The position numbers and the translations under genes are program-made. Below the pieces are notes generated by a model that searched no databases, was not told where the DNA came from, and saw only the letters and a program-made list of their open reading frames with translations. A DNA stretch of 64,000 nt, from the NCBI GenBank assembly GCA_033439265.1, contig JAVTVX010000005.1, positions 6,272,001-6,336,000 of the forward strand. Reading direction: 5' to 3'. Source of the stretch: Dillenia suffruticosa (taxonomy: Eukaryota; Streptophyta; Magnoliopsida; Dilleniales; Dilleniaceae). Positions 1 to 10,705 of the stretch are shown here, in pieces. How positions within the stretch are numbered: the first letter of the stretch is position 1; every line of letters starts with the position of its first letter.

Positions 1-326
1 AAAATTTTTTTCGTCCCAGAATCAAGGACGAAATTTTTTTTTTTCGTTGTTAAAATCTGCTACGAAAGAATGGTTTCGTCGCTAAATTTCCGATAAATAT
101 ATGTTTTCGTCGTAATTTGCAACAAATTTAGCAACAAATAATTTTTTCCTTTAAATTTGCAACGAATTTTGCAACGATACTTATAGTTTCTGATAAATAA
201 CTCATTGAATGTACTAAAATAGAAACTAAATCGACAAACTATTAACAATATTTGCGTACTATGATATAATTATAAAAAAAATATTCAATATATTGATTAT
301 TAATTAACAAGTATTTTTTTGTAATG
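1..326 (-). mobile_element. Right end of a CACTA (En/Spm) transposon, cut by the window edge
   Basis: The segment holds subterminal repeats built on CGTCGC and CGTCCC/GGGACG words in AT-rich DNA. It ends in TTTTTTTGTAATG at 314-326, the reverse complement of a CACTA terminus with one changed base. The following bases ATC (327-329) match the ATC that precedes the left terminus of the second copy at 37316. The complete counterpart is 37316-40029. Confidence 0.8.
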
Positions 327-329
327 ATC

Positions 330-2545
330 TCTAATCAAAATATGCATGCATCGGGACAATCCAACCATTCTAATCAAATCCACAGATTATAAACAAGTTC
401 CTATTCAAGGGATCCAATCCAAATTCTACTAAAACAATTCTCAAAGAAAAATTCAAGGAGATAAAAAGTGGAGGGTCATCATTTTAATTATACAAACCAT
501 AGACAAATTTCAAATCCATAAAAATATAGTAGAAAATAAGTTTTCAAAATAAATATATGGTATGCTTTCATTTGGATCCACTAATACCTCAATTCAACTG
601 AAAACTATTACTCGAATAAGTCTAATAAAACAAGTTTGTACGATTTCAGCACTACACGTACACAAGTCTCGAGTAGGCTTCCTATGTGAAAATGGAGGTA
701 GAAGAGGTGAGTATATACTATACCCAACAAATGATATACAAATTGTACAAAAATAAGATTTATATGGTGGATATATCAAAGTATATATTTCAAACTATCA
801 TATTATTCTCAAATTCATCCAATAAAAAATAAATAAATAAACTCACACCATTGTTTTCATAGTCATCATAATTCACAATTGTCATTATTCAATCTCATTT
901 GCATCTAATTATTTCATATTTTCAAACACGGAACAAACCAAAATCATTATTCCTAACAAAGGTCTACCACGACTTAGAATGGGACCACCAAGGGATTTAA
1001 TAATTTTATGTTTAAACATGTCCCCATAGTTGACGTTGTCTGTGGGCTCTCATGGGTGGTGTATCCAACTATCCCACCCCCGTGGCTACTATATCCAACT
1101 TTGAATGTATTGTATGTGCTCGGCTATATCCCATGATCTACCAACCCTACTAATCATTCCGTAAAGGAAAATGACTAGTCATTTAATAGGGGTTCGGGCT
1201 CTCACCCTAAGCCAAGCATATGCATCATTTCCCAAAAATCGTAAATCAAATTCATGTACCATCAATTCTAAAAATTTCTCAATAATAATCATCATACCAA
1301 TGGGTTCAACATCAACAAATTCGCATGACACATTTATTTATTCAAAGCAAATAGGATGTATAAGAATTTAAAATTCAATCTTTGAGATATTTCACACACG
1401 TTAAAACATATAAATCCAAATTTTGAAAGTCATTTAGAAGATTCAACAAAATCATTTTTCTTATTTAAATACAATCATGAAATCATTCACCTCTTGAGAG
1501 GGTGAACACTCCCAATTCAAAATCAATCCAAAATAATCATTTCTTGACTTCCAATTGAATTATCCTAAATCAATAAATATAAATTCGATATTAAATTACG
1601 TCTATTATTAGGGTTTAGGAGTTTTCCCAAACATAATACAAAGCCTAATTTCCAAAATCTATAAATCTATGTTCTCATTTCATCAACCATATACCATTTG
1701 CATCTATATACTATTTTCATATACAATTTTCCTAAATCTCACATTTATAAACCCTACATTTAATTTTCGCAAATTTTACATTTCCAATTCTTAACATAAA
1801 TCTTAAAACAAGTAAGATATACTCGAATCTAAGACGAGAGAGAAATATTATCTTTGAGAAATCTAGAAATTTCATCCAGCATCAAGTTTGTCGAAAACCT
1901 TAACTTTCTCTCCCTACAAATATCCCAAATTCCGAGCATAAAATTCAAAGTCATGAGTAATTAAAATAAATCCATGTTTAGAAGGAAGAAATTAGCTTAA
2001 TTTTGTGATTGGATTGAATCTTGAACGTTGAGTTTCAAAAACTTTAGATTTTTTCCCTTTTTGAGCAAATCCTAGATTTCTCCCAAAATCACCTTTATTC
2101 ACGGGTTTGCTTGAGGGTTTGGGGGGGTTTAATGAGTGGGTTTGGAGTTGATTTCAAGAGAGGGATTGTGAGAGGGGTGGGTGAGACAGAGAGATGAGAG
2201 TTGAGAGGTCGAGTCAGAGAGAAGAGGGTGAGATCGGGTGAGAAGAAATGTGAATGAAGACTTGTTTAAACCCTTTTTAATAGTAGAGTATGAAATCTTA
2301 ATCTTGTCCCTCGTTATTTTTAGGTTTTGTTCAAGTTTATTGTCACTTTTTGTCATTTCATATCTTTTCATACCTATGTTTTGGCCATCACCTAGTATTC
2401 AGAGTTTTGTCTCAATTAATCTAGATTTGACGCTGCAGGCCCATTTTGTGGGGACGAGTCTCCCAACATTATTTTTTTCGTACCCTGAGTGTCGAACTTC
2501 CGACCTATTTAAGGGACGAAAATGCCCATTCCACCTATGCCAACA
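330..2545 (-). repeat. Degenerate solo LTR (Tekay-like), right part
   Basis: This is the continuation of an LTR whose left 186 bp would lie before the CACTA insertion (37130-37315 in copy 2). It keeps the order of landmarks of the intact minus-strand LTR at 22231: a GTGAGTATATACTATAC hairpin region near 705, a 'GGTCTACCACGAC' block near 961, and a G/A-rich block near 2140-2230. It ends in CA at 2545, followed by AGTG, which also precedes the left end at 37130. No protein-coding potential is supported. Confidence 0.65.
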
Positions 2546-3034
2546 AGTGTTAGTACTCAACTTATGATATTAAACAACTGAGTAGAACCCAAGCATGTTT
2601 ATGTAGATATAAACTAGGTGGGCTCTGGCCGCACAAGTTGCGGTCAAGGGGAAAAAATTGTAATTTGTTATCTTCTTTATTTAGGCCCATAAATAGATAG
2701 ATTTAAAATTTATATAATACATTACTAATTGTAACTAATTTTATACATTACATTAATTAAATAATATTTATAATTTCTACCCAAAATATTATGTTAACTC
2801 AAATTTTAAAATAAAAATTATTTAAATTTAAACAAAACAACACATTTTGATATACACGTCGGAGAGAATATATGAACCCAAAACAGCTTTTACTAGGGTT
2901 TCTTTGTCTAGTTTCAACAACGCATCAAAAAAACAAAAGCAAGAAAAATGCTGGATTATCAAACACACAGAATCACCAGAATGAAAAAGTACAGTGAAGA
3001 TCGTAAATATGTTGAGCACAAAACTTGAGAGAGA
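2546..3034. other. Start of RALF-a repeat unit, non-coding
   Basis: Positions 2561-2870 are paralogous to 36145-36455, including a shared block reading ATATAAACTAGGTGGGCTCT. Related unit starts occur near 9245, 18700 and 20760. The stretch is AT-rich and I see no gene. Confidence 0.6.
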
Positions 3035-3310
3035 GAGAGGTATATCAGAAGAAAAATCTAATGAAAGTAAGAAATGCAACAAGTAACACACAAGATTTCT
3101 TAGCAATTTGAGTTATCAAATATTGGTAAAATTATGCTTAATCAAAAAATAGAGAGTTCAATGTAGTACAATTATGAATAATTTAAGTATGAAAATATGA
3201 TATAAAGAATTTATTATTTTAGGAGAAAGAGGAAATACCGAATCTAGCTTCCAATTTATGAGCTCAATGAGGGCAATTCATCAGGCAAAAAAATATTGGA
3301 GAATAAATTT
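3035..3310 (+). repeat. ~275-bp direct repeat, left copy
   Basis: Matches 6005-6275 with moderate divergence; both contain 'AAAAATCTAATGAAAGTAAG' and 'ACACACAAGATTTCTTAGCA'. The two copies bracket 2.7 kb that is missing from the truncated paralogous unit at 36145-37129. No gene is seen. Confidence 0.8.
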
Positions 3311-6004
3311 TACATGAAACTTTTAATTAGTCAAAATCCAAAAGTGTCTGTAAAACGAGCTTAACATAATATATGATCCAATGGTTATAATTTTGTCAGA
3401 GACCCAAATAGAACCTATATCCAGGTCAATTTATTATAGTATGGGTCGATACATAACTAATAGAATTTAGGGTTTAAAGTTTAGAGTTTAAATCTTAAGG
3501 TTTAGGATTTGGAATTGTCAGAACTCTTACGATATATAGTATGAGTCAATGTACTAATAAGTTTATTCATGATTTAAAATTTAGGGTTTAAAATTTGAAA
3601 AAAGTGGAATTTTGATAATTGTAAATATTGACCGTTGGATGCCAGATGATTGAGGACTATTAAGAAAAGAGTAAATTACACTCTTTCCCTTGTGGTTTGG
3701 CCAAAATCCAGATATTTTTCTTATGATGAAAAAATATCAAGTTATATCCACATGGTTTTAAAAAATGGCAAGTGACGAAAATGGTAAAAATTAACATAAA
3801 TTTGAGATCCACGAAAGTTTGGATTAACTCATAAAATTAATTTTTCTCAAAATTACCCTTGATTAAAAAAAAACACATTCTCTCTCTCTTCTCTCTCCTC
3901 CCCCTCCTCTGCACACTCCGGCAGCACTAAAGAAAAGTGAACCCTCTTGAATCAAACCTTTCTCAGAGTTCAATATCTGTCCCTCTCTCTTCTTTCTCCT
4001 ACTCTCTCCTCTCTTCTCTCCACTCCTCTCCTCTGCACACTTCGACAGCAGTATCTTTTGATTTCAACTCCAATCATTAATCGCCATTCAATTTCCAAAA
4101 TTTCAGAAACCGCCGATCGGTTACCGGATCCATGAGAGAGAGTGAGAAATTCATGAGAGAGACAGAGAGTGAGGGGATCTGAGTGGGGTTAGGGGCGTTT
4201 GATCTAAACTTCCTCTTTGGAGGGCTTCTCGTGGGTTTCTGTTCGTTGGGTTTTGCTTTTTTTCTTCAATCGCGTGGTCTGTTCAAAGTGTATTTTGCAT
4301 TGGAGAGAGATGTATTATTACTGCAGAGGATATGATTATTGTAGATGGGGATGGGGATTTTGAATGTGAATGTGAATGGGATTGGTGCAATGATAATGGT
4401 GGTAGCAATAATGTTGGTGATAGAGTGCAAAACCCAACTATATCTCTCGGGGTATCAAACAGTTTATCAGACTTCCACTTTTTGCTTGGGTATGGGCCCA
4501 TCCCTCGCTACAACTCTTTCTTCTTCCACTGGGGGATTTTGAAGAGGAAGGCAACTCATTAACCGGGAGTCGAGTAAAGGTCGGTGGAGATTTGAGAACA
4601 AAAGTGGAAAGAAAAGAAAGGAAAATATCCTCTGCAGCAAACCATGTGTTTGGGCTTGTTGAAAATCCGGAGGAGGATAAGAGAGAATAACCAACTTTTT
4701 TAGTTTTATATTTTGATCGCATCACAGATTCAACATTTTAGTTGCAACCAGGAGGCATTTTTTTTAAAAGGTTGAAGATGATGGGGACTCGTACGGATCT
4801 ATAGACAATTTTTTTTTTTAAATAACCTCCGACAAAAAATAATTCAATTTATTATCCCCATTTATCATAGGAAACTATGTAATGTCTTTAACCTGCGACA
4901 GAGGGTATGTCGCGTCTTCAACTCGCGATATGAGATATGAAAAAAATGAAATACAAGAGTGATCGAGAGCAAAAATAAAATAAAATAAAATAAAAATATG
5001 AACTTTTTTGAAAGATGTCCAGGTCAACGTGGTGGTGTTCTTGTCGACCTGGCAATATAGGAGGAAATCCCAACTCCCTTTTATCCAATAGATAGATAAT
5101 GCATTAGGCATAATCCATTCAAATGTGTGTTAAAATTTACTTTGAAATCGTTTGTTACTTGTAAATTTAAACTATATCTAAGAGTTAACATCAAATGAAG
5201 TGTTTTTAACAATGACTTATTGATCATATAATTAAAACTGATATTTTTTACATAAAATTTAAAAAAAAATCTCGACTCGAGTTTTGTATATGATAAAAAT
5301 GGACATAAGAGTTTTGATTTTTAAAAATCCAGCTCAATCTGATTTAAATCAAATGTGATGAGACCTAACATAATTATTAGATACAAATAATTTATAAAAA
5401 AAATGTTATTTATTCTCCCTACTTATTTATTATTTTGCATATAAATAATTTATTTAGTTAATTCTAAAATAAAAATTAATTTTAACTTTAATACTTAGAA
5501 ATTTGCTAAAAAACTTTTTGTTGTAAAATATATAAGCTCTTAAATTCAGAAGTAAAAATTAATTCTTTGATACATATATAACAAAAATCAACACATGGGA
5601 CTCTTGTTTTTTCGTATTTTCTTCATTTTTCTGCACTTTAAAAGCAATAAAAATATTTTTATTACTATTTAAATACCCTAAAAATGGCATGTTGATCAAT
5701 TTTTCTTTTCTTTTTTTTTTTGGCAAAATAATCTGACTAATCACACACCACCTCATCTCGGAAAAGGATCACCATTTGATATATAGCCATGAAAAATGTT
5801 TAAATCATGAAGGAAAAAAAAAGGAAAAATATGTTAAATATAACTAATTTGCTCAAATAAATTTATTTTAAATTACATTCTTTCATAATTAATTGAGCTA
5901 CATAAATTCTGAGAATCAAACCCCTACCCCACCCCAAGCCCAAAAAAAGATCCAAAGAAAATGGAACTCAATACCCATCAGTACACAATAAAAACTAACT
6001 ATTT
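3311..6004. other. Non-coding stretch between direct repeats
   Basis: AT-rich DNA with a CT-rich block at 3880-4060 and a purine-rich block at 4560-4680. Near 3670-3720 there is a sequence of the kind seen at some Mutator-like element ends ('AAATTACACTCTTTCCCTTG'), but I found no matching inverted end. The open frames at 4283-4725 are short, overlap on both strands, and show no domain. I see no supported gene. Confidence 0.5.
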
Positions 6005-6275
6005 ACATAAAGAGAGATATCATAAGAAAAATCTAATGAAAGTAAGAAATGTAACGGGTAACACACAAGATTTCTTAGCAATTGAGTCATCAAATAATTA
6101 TGCTATAATCAAAAGATAGAGAGCTCAATATAGTAAATTTCAAATAATTTAAGTACGAAAATATGTTATAGAGAAGTTATTGATTTTGGGAGAAAAGAAA
6201 AACATCAAATTTAGCTTCCAATTTATGGGCTCAATGAGGCACATTTCATTGGATAAAAATATATTGGAGAATGGA
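6005..6275 (+). repeat. ~270-bp direct repeat, right copy
   Basis: Right partner of 3035-3310 in the same orientation, spaced about 2.97 kb. It could be the scar of a local tandem duplication, or pre-existing repeats around an insertion. Confidence 0.8.
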
Positions 6276-7480
6276 GACAAGTGCAATGAAACTTGCAGCA
6301 TATATTTCCACTTGTTCACAGTATCAGTGTTCCTCCCTTGTTATTTATCATTCGCCATTCACCGTCATCTGCAAGCCACTCGAGTTCAATCGCCATTGAG
6401 TTCTTTGCCTGTTCGTCTCTTTAGTTTTCGCCTTTCTTCATCTTAGATGTGACTCTCCGCCCCCCGCCATTCGCCCGCCTAGATTTTGGCTCTTCGACCA
6501 ATCCATCAACTTTGCTCTGCCTCAACATCTGCTTCGCCACATTGATTCACTTTCAATTCACTGCTTGATCTTCGACTTGAGTCCTCCACCTTGGATTGCC
6601 TAAGACTGTTTCTGATTTGCCATCTTCAAACACTCTTCTACTCTTTTTGATCTCTCAATTTGCATTTTCAAATTTTGGATATGTTAGCTTTGTTATTTTT
6701 ATTTTATTCTTTTCGGTTTAATTTTTGTATCTTTTTGTGTTTTATTCTCAAATTTTATCTTGGGGACCTTAATTTTGTATTCATAAATTTAGTTTTAACT
6801 TTAAAAATAAAATAAAAATTCAAAAATATTAATTTATTTCTCATTAGGAATTTACATTATTAGTTTTACATTATTAGTATTTTTTTGTTATATTTTATAA
6901 TTTGAGTTAAGAATAATTTTAGAGTTTTGCATTAATTACTTAGCTTTACTTCTTTGAATCACTGATTATATTTTATTTATTTAGTTTTTAAAAATCTTTG
7001 ACTTAGAAATTCATTTAAAAATTGGTTATATAATTTTGGGTAGTTAGAATAAATTAAAATTTTAATTAAAAAATTGACTAATTTTAATATGAGATTTGGT
7101 TATATTATTATGGGGTGTAAGTAATCACAAACAAAAAGAGAGAAAATGCATACTAAGTCTATAGGAACACAACTAAGAACTATATATCCCACTAGAACCA
7201 TGGAGCTGTTTATATATCTTCAAATTTATTGGTTTCAAATGTAGATTAAAATCAAATTTGGAGAGATTTTTGCCAATTACTTTTGTTATACAGTTTAAGC
7301 TTTTTTGCCCATGAAATTTCAATCACTGTTCACAAATACCAATAATAAGGATCTTGTCCCAGGTTTAACCTTAAGTTTGTATTTTATTTGATGGTGAGTT
7401 TAGGATAATACAAAATTTTCATTGAAAGAAAAAAAGAAGAAAAAGCATTAGCAAATCCAAAGAGGAAGTGCCCGTGGTGG
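6276..7480. other. 3' flank of RALF-a, non-coding
   Basis: A C/T-rich tract lies at 6300-6680, then AT-rich DNA. Positions 6827-7470 are closely matched by 36470-37129, which lies in a truncated unit with no RALF gene. No coding sequence is supported. Confidence 0.6.
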
Positions 7481-7623
7481 TAGGACATATTAGCTCGCCT
7501 CACCTTGTTTTAGTTTTATTTTTTCCACAAATATGACATATTTATTTCAATCATTTTACAATAGTTAAAAACAAATTAGAAAATCCTTGGACTTCATTCT
7601 CTTGCATGGGCCTAGAGTCGGTC

Positions 7624-7881
7624 TCAACCACCCCTGCATCGTTGAAACCTTGAACAACCTCTCTGATAGGGTGCTGCAGCATGTGGTCCGCAGGGATCTC
7701 CGGGAATTTTTTTGGAGCATGGGATTCCACCTTTTTTCAGTGCCGGGTATCCGATTACCTTGTTTTGTTCACCAACAGCCTGGCCAATATCCTCTGCATC
7801 GTTCTGAGCATGTGCTGCATTAGCGAACATGGCAATGAGGAGAGAGAGGATAAGAACAATGGCTTTCACATTCTTCTCCAT
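7624..7881 (-). CDS. RALF-like secreted peptide (RALF-a)
   Basis: Encodes 85 residues in one exon. Residues 1-26 form a typical secretion signal: a Lys near the start, a hydrophobic core at about 7-20, and an Ala-x-Ala-type cleavage region ending AHAQ. The mature part has four cysteines (C55, C64, C76, C82) and the family's YxRGCS motif (72-77). An IGYPAL segment (43-48) stands where classical RALFs carry YISY. Family knowledge: RALFs are cysteine-rich peptides that act in the apoplast through CrRLK1L receptor kinases and LRX/LLG partners, alkalinising the cell wall and regulating growth or reproduction. No RRxL site for subtilase cleavage is visible, as in the short divergent RALF clade that needs only signal-peptide removal. 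The start is the only Met before the signal peptide, and a TATA box lies 71 bp upstream. An identical protein is encoded at 47334-47591. Confidence 0.88.
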   Translation of the reverse strand: MEKNVKAIVLILSLLIAMFANAAHAQNDAEDIGQAVGEQNKVIGYPALKKGGIPCSKKIPGDPCGPHAAAPYQRGCSRFQRCRGG

Positions 7882-7951
7882 TTTTCAGTGATGAAGGTTG
7901 TGATAGTTGAAAATGGCAATTTTGCTTGTTTTGTTGAAGCAAAAGTTTTGG

Positions 7952-7959
7952 CTTTTATA
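7952..7959 (-). promoter_or_regulatory. TATA box of RALF-a
   Basis: TATAAAAG on the minus strand, 71 bp upstream of the ATG, gives a plausible ~40-nt 5' leader. The box and the leader around it are conserved at RALF-b (20031-20038), supporting a functional core promoter. Confidence 0.6.
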
Positions 7960-8775
7960 CTTTTTGAAGTGTTGTTACTAACAGTATTTTGTTTTCTTTT
8001 TCTTTTTCGTATGAGCTTTAAATAGTTAGCCAGATGTTATTGTGATTTCCCTTCATTAATTTTATAGAATTTCTTTTCTTTTCTTTTTCTTTGCTTTGAT
8101 GTCATAAGCTATATTTAGATTTTTTTAACTAAACTATATTATTAATTGCTTTAAAAAGAAATTGTGAATAGAAATGATTGAGTAAAGAAATCAAGAACTA
8201 CCAACTGATAGTCTGATTAACTTGGAAAATTGTCATTTGGACTTTTTACTGCACTATGTGTGATGAAATAACCAAAGGAGGGCTCTACCAATGATTAATT
8301 TTAATATTTTAATATTTTAATTTTACAACTTAAACTCAAATTAAGTTTTACTGTCATTAAGATTTTTGGCCCCAATTCTAGATTTGAAAAGACAAAACGT
8401 GATACACCATATGAATCCTATCAGGGAGATGTGGTAAGAAATATGCCTTGTTTTAAAAATTTTTTTAAATTTTTTATTATTTTATTTAAGTTTAAATTTT
8501 ATTATTTTATAATAAATTATGATTTTATATAATTTTATTATTAATAAAAAATATAAAATAAAGATAATAAATAATAAAAAAAGAATATAGATAATAGTTA
8601 ACTTTGGTATGGTGCTTTTAGTGTTTACAATCTTTCAGGTGTGCCGGGGTTCGATACAAGGCGGAGACAATTTTGAAGGCATTTTCAGTAGATTAAAGCA
8701 AGGGGCAAGCGGGTTGGTCAGGTGCGGGTTGGGCGAGTGGTTGGCGCGCGTGGTTTGTTCTTTTGAGTGCTTCAT
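7960..8775. other. 5' flank of RALF-a, non-coding
   Basis: Positions 7960-8345 are paralogous to the RALF-b promoter region 20039-20515, for example a shared 'AAAGGAGGGCTCTACCAA' block. A very AT-rich tract follows at 8440-8600, then a short G-rich stretch (8640-8760) unlike its surroundings that may belong to the CACTA remnant. No gene is seen. Confidence 0.5.
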
Positions 8776-9053
8776 GACGGATTATATATCCGTCGCTGAG
8801 GAAAATTTTTCTGTCGCTAATTTAAATTTTTTTAAATCAGTGCGACGGATATCTTTACCAACGGAAATTTTTCGTCGCTCATCTGTCGCTGATATAAGCT
8901 ACAGATATATTTATATTTGTAAAAATTAGCAGGGTCGTTTTTAGCGAAAGATTTTTTTTGTCGCTAAATCCATCGCTTATACCCTTTAGCGACGGATTTA
9001 TGACTTTCAGCGACGGAAATTTCTGAAGCTGATGTCGTGTTTTCTGGTAGTAG
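8776..9053. mobile_element. CACTA-like remnant, right end
   Basis: Contains many GACGGAT/CGTCGCT subterminal words in both orientations. It ends in TTTTCTGGTAGTAG, close to the reverse complement of the common plant CACTA terminus CACTACCAGAAAA. The DNA immediately to the right (AAAAAGAAATAATTTT) is uninterrupted host sequence in the RALF-b unit at 20568. No left terminus was found, so the element is truncated or extends into the diverged DNA before 8776. Confidence 0.65.
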
Positions 9054-9745
9054 GAAAAAAGAAATAATTTTTTGATTTTTAAATTATCGATGAAAGTCAA
9101 TTTTTCTTCTTTCCTTTTTCTTTTAATGAAATTAAAATCCAATACTCATATCATATAAATCCAAAATGTTAATTATAAACTTTGCTAAGTAATATTTTCT
9201 ATCTTAATATATGAAATATAAAATTTTTTTTAATAATAACAGTGTACTAAACTTAACTTATAATTAAGATATTAAACGAGCTGAGTTAAACCTAAACACA
9301 CTCATAAATTGTTTTATATTATTAACAAATTAGTCTATCCGAACTTCTTGTAGAATAACTTATTTAAAATTAATTTCCAAGATTAATTGACTTACAATTT
9401 TGAAGTGTTTATTTTTATTGAATCTCATGGGCCGTATTTTTTATATGAACTATCATGCATGGACTTTTATTTACTGATTTTATACAAATTTTGGTGCATT
9501 TGAAAATAAATCCCGTTGTGAGTCTAGTAATACTCACCGAGAGCTTTTTATCTCACATCATTTTCTCGCATTTCCTAGGTGAAGATTAGTTTACGATTTA
9601 TAGTCTCTTTCAATCGTTCATCCAGTTGACATTGAGCTCATATGGGATGGAGTTCGGATCTCCATGAAAACTAAGATTTCTGCATGTAAGTATTTGGTTT
9701 TTATGATGTCTTCTCTCATATTGCGTTTATTTTGGAAAATTAGTA
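9054..9745. other. RALF-unit boundary and possible old LTR fragment
   Basis: Positions 9240-9400 repeat the unit-start sequence also seen at 18700-18830 and 20740-20880. From about 9420 the DNA has LTR-like phrases (ACTCACCGAGAGC, TTCCTAGGTGAAG). With 18259-18713 across the Tekay insertion, it may be one degenerate LTR ending near GGTGTTACG at 18700-18708. No gene is seen. Confidence 0.4.
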
Positions 9746-9750
9746 GTTTG
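9746..9750. repeat. Target-site duplication GTTTG (left)
   Basis: Five bases directly before the TG of the LTR at 9751, repeated directly after the CA of the second LTR at 18254-18258. Confidence 0.9.
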
Positions 9751-9763
9751 TGTAACACCAAGC

Positions 9764-9804
<41 letters not shown>

Positions 9805-9814
9805 AAATTTTGGA

Positions 9815-9845
9815 GACGCAGCGTTTTGGGACAAAACGCTGCGTC
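9815..9845. promoter_or_regulatory. Perfect 14-bp inverted repeat in LTR
   Basis: GACGCAGCGTTTTG, a 3-nt spacer (GGA), then its exact reverse complement. It is kept in the LTRs starting at 49460 and 55117, but the right arm is deleted from the LTR at 15456. Its position in the upstream part of the LTR would fit a regulatory palindrome; that role is inferred. Confidence 0.7.
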
Positions 9846-9881
9846 CCCAATTGGGGATTAGGGTTAAAACCCTAACCCCCT

Positions 9882-9919
<38 letters not shown>

Positions 9920-9992
9920 CCGACCTTTCATCTTCCCGCGGCTTCCTCCTTCGGCTGCTGGCCCGCGTCTTCCACCGCCGACGCCGCCGCCA

Positions 9993-10083
9993 TCCTTCTT
10001 CTCCTTCTCCTTCTCCTTCTTCTTCTTCTTCTTCTTCTTCTTCTTCTTCTTCTTCTTCTTCTTCTTCTTCTTCTTCTTCTTCC
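9993..10083. repeat. CTT microsatellite
   Basis: A long TTC/CTT run inside the LTR. The corresponding runs at about 15649-15735, 49687-49738 and 55339-55401 differ in length. Reading it in frame makes spurious poly-Leu or poly-Glu open frames. Confidence 0.95.
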
Positions 10084-10605
10084 CTCTCGGTTTCTCTCTC
10101 TACCTCACTCTGTCTTCTCTCCCTCTCGCGATCTCCCACGATCGCTCTCTCTCCGCCTCGCTGCACACCGCCCCGAGCCTCTGCGAGCATCTTCTTCCAC
10201 AGTAGCGCGCGACAGCAGCACGATCCCCCAGCCCGTGAGCTCGAGCGAGCCCGCGAGCGCAAGCCAGGCAGCGCGCGAGCTAGCGCCCTAGCACGCGAGC
10301 CGGGGTGCGAGTCAGCGCGAGCACAAGAGCGCGAGCGCGGGAGCAGGAGCGCGGGAGCAGGAGCGCGGGAGCGCGAGCGCAGGAGCGCGAGCGCACGGGA
10401 GCTAGCGCGAGCCAGCGCACGAGCGCGTGCGAGCCGGCGCACGAGCGCGTACCAGCACATCGCACCAACACGCCGGCCCATCAGCAGCAAGCCCACGGGC
10501 CCACCAGGCCCGACAGCCCGTCCAAGCCCGCAGGCCCAGTATGGCCCACGGCCCAGTTCAGCCCCTGGCCCGCGAGCCCACGACGACCCGTGACCCTCTG
10601 TGTAG

Positions 10606-10705
10606 GTAAATGAATTCTCGATTCCTTGTACATACTAGGGTTTCGAAAATTATTGGTAATTTGACTCAAATTTCTCACTTGTGTTTCAAATGGTAAACAT
10701 TACAG
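10606..10705 (+). other. Splice-like mini-intron inside the LTR
   Basis: AG|GTAAATG at the left edge and CATTACAG| at the right edge delimit 100 nt. Equivalent boundaries occur in the minus-strand Tekay LTR (31912-32010, 99 nt) and in the solo LTR (56479-56565, 87 nt). A second conserved donor, CCTAG|GTGAGAG, begins at 10753. These are predicted from sequence only. Confidence 0.4.

Noticed and set aside
3455-3600. TTTAGGGTTTAAAG-like words resembling telomere repeats
   Set aside because: Only a few degenerate copies mixed with unrelated AT-rich sequence; no tandem TTTAGGG array.
4283-4725. Overlapping open frames on both strands near a CT-rich block
   Set aside because: Short, no domain, and they persist in copy 2 only because the copies are nearly identical.
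7587-8025. Plus-strand open frames over the RALF-a gene
   Set aside because: Shadows of the minus-strand RALF gene; no signal peptide or domain, and the RALF frame has clear family motifs.
9851-10496. Long open frames in the LTR (poly-Leu, poly-Glu, Arg/Ala/Ser-rich)
   Set aside because: Created by CTT microsatellites and the GC-rich minisatellite; they change length freely between LTR copies.
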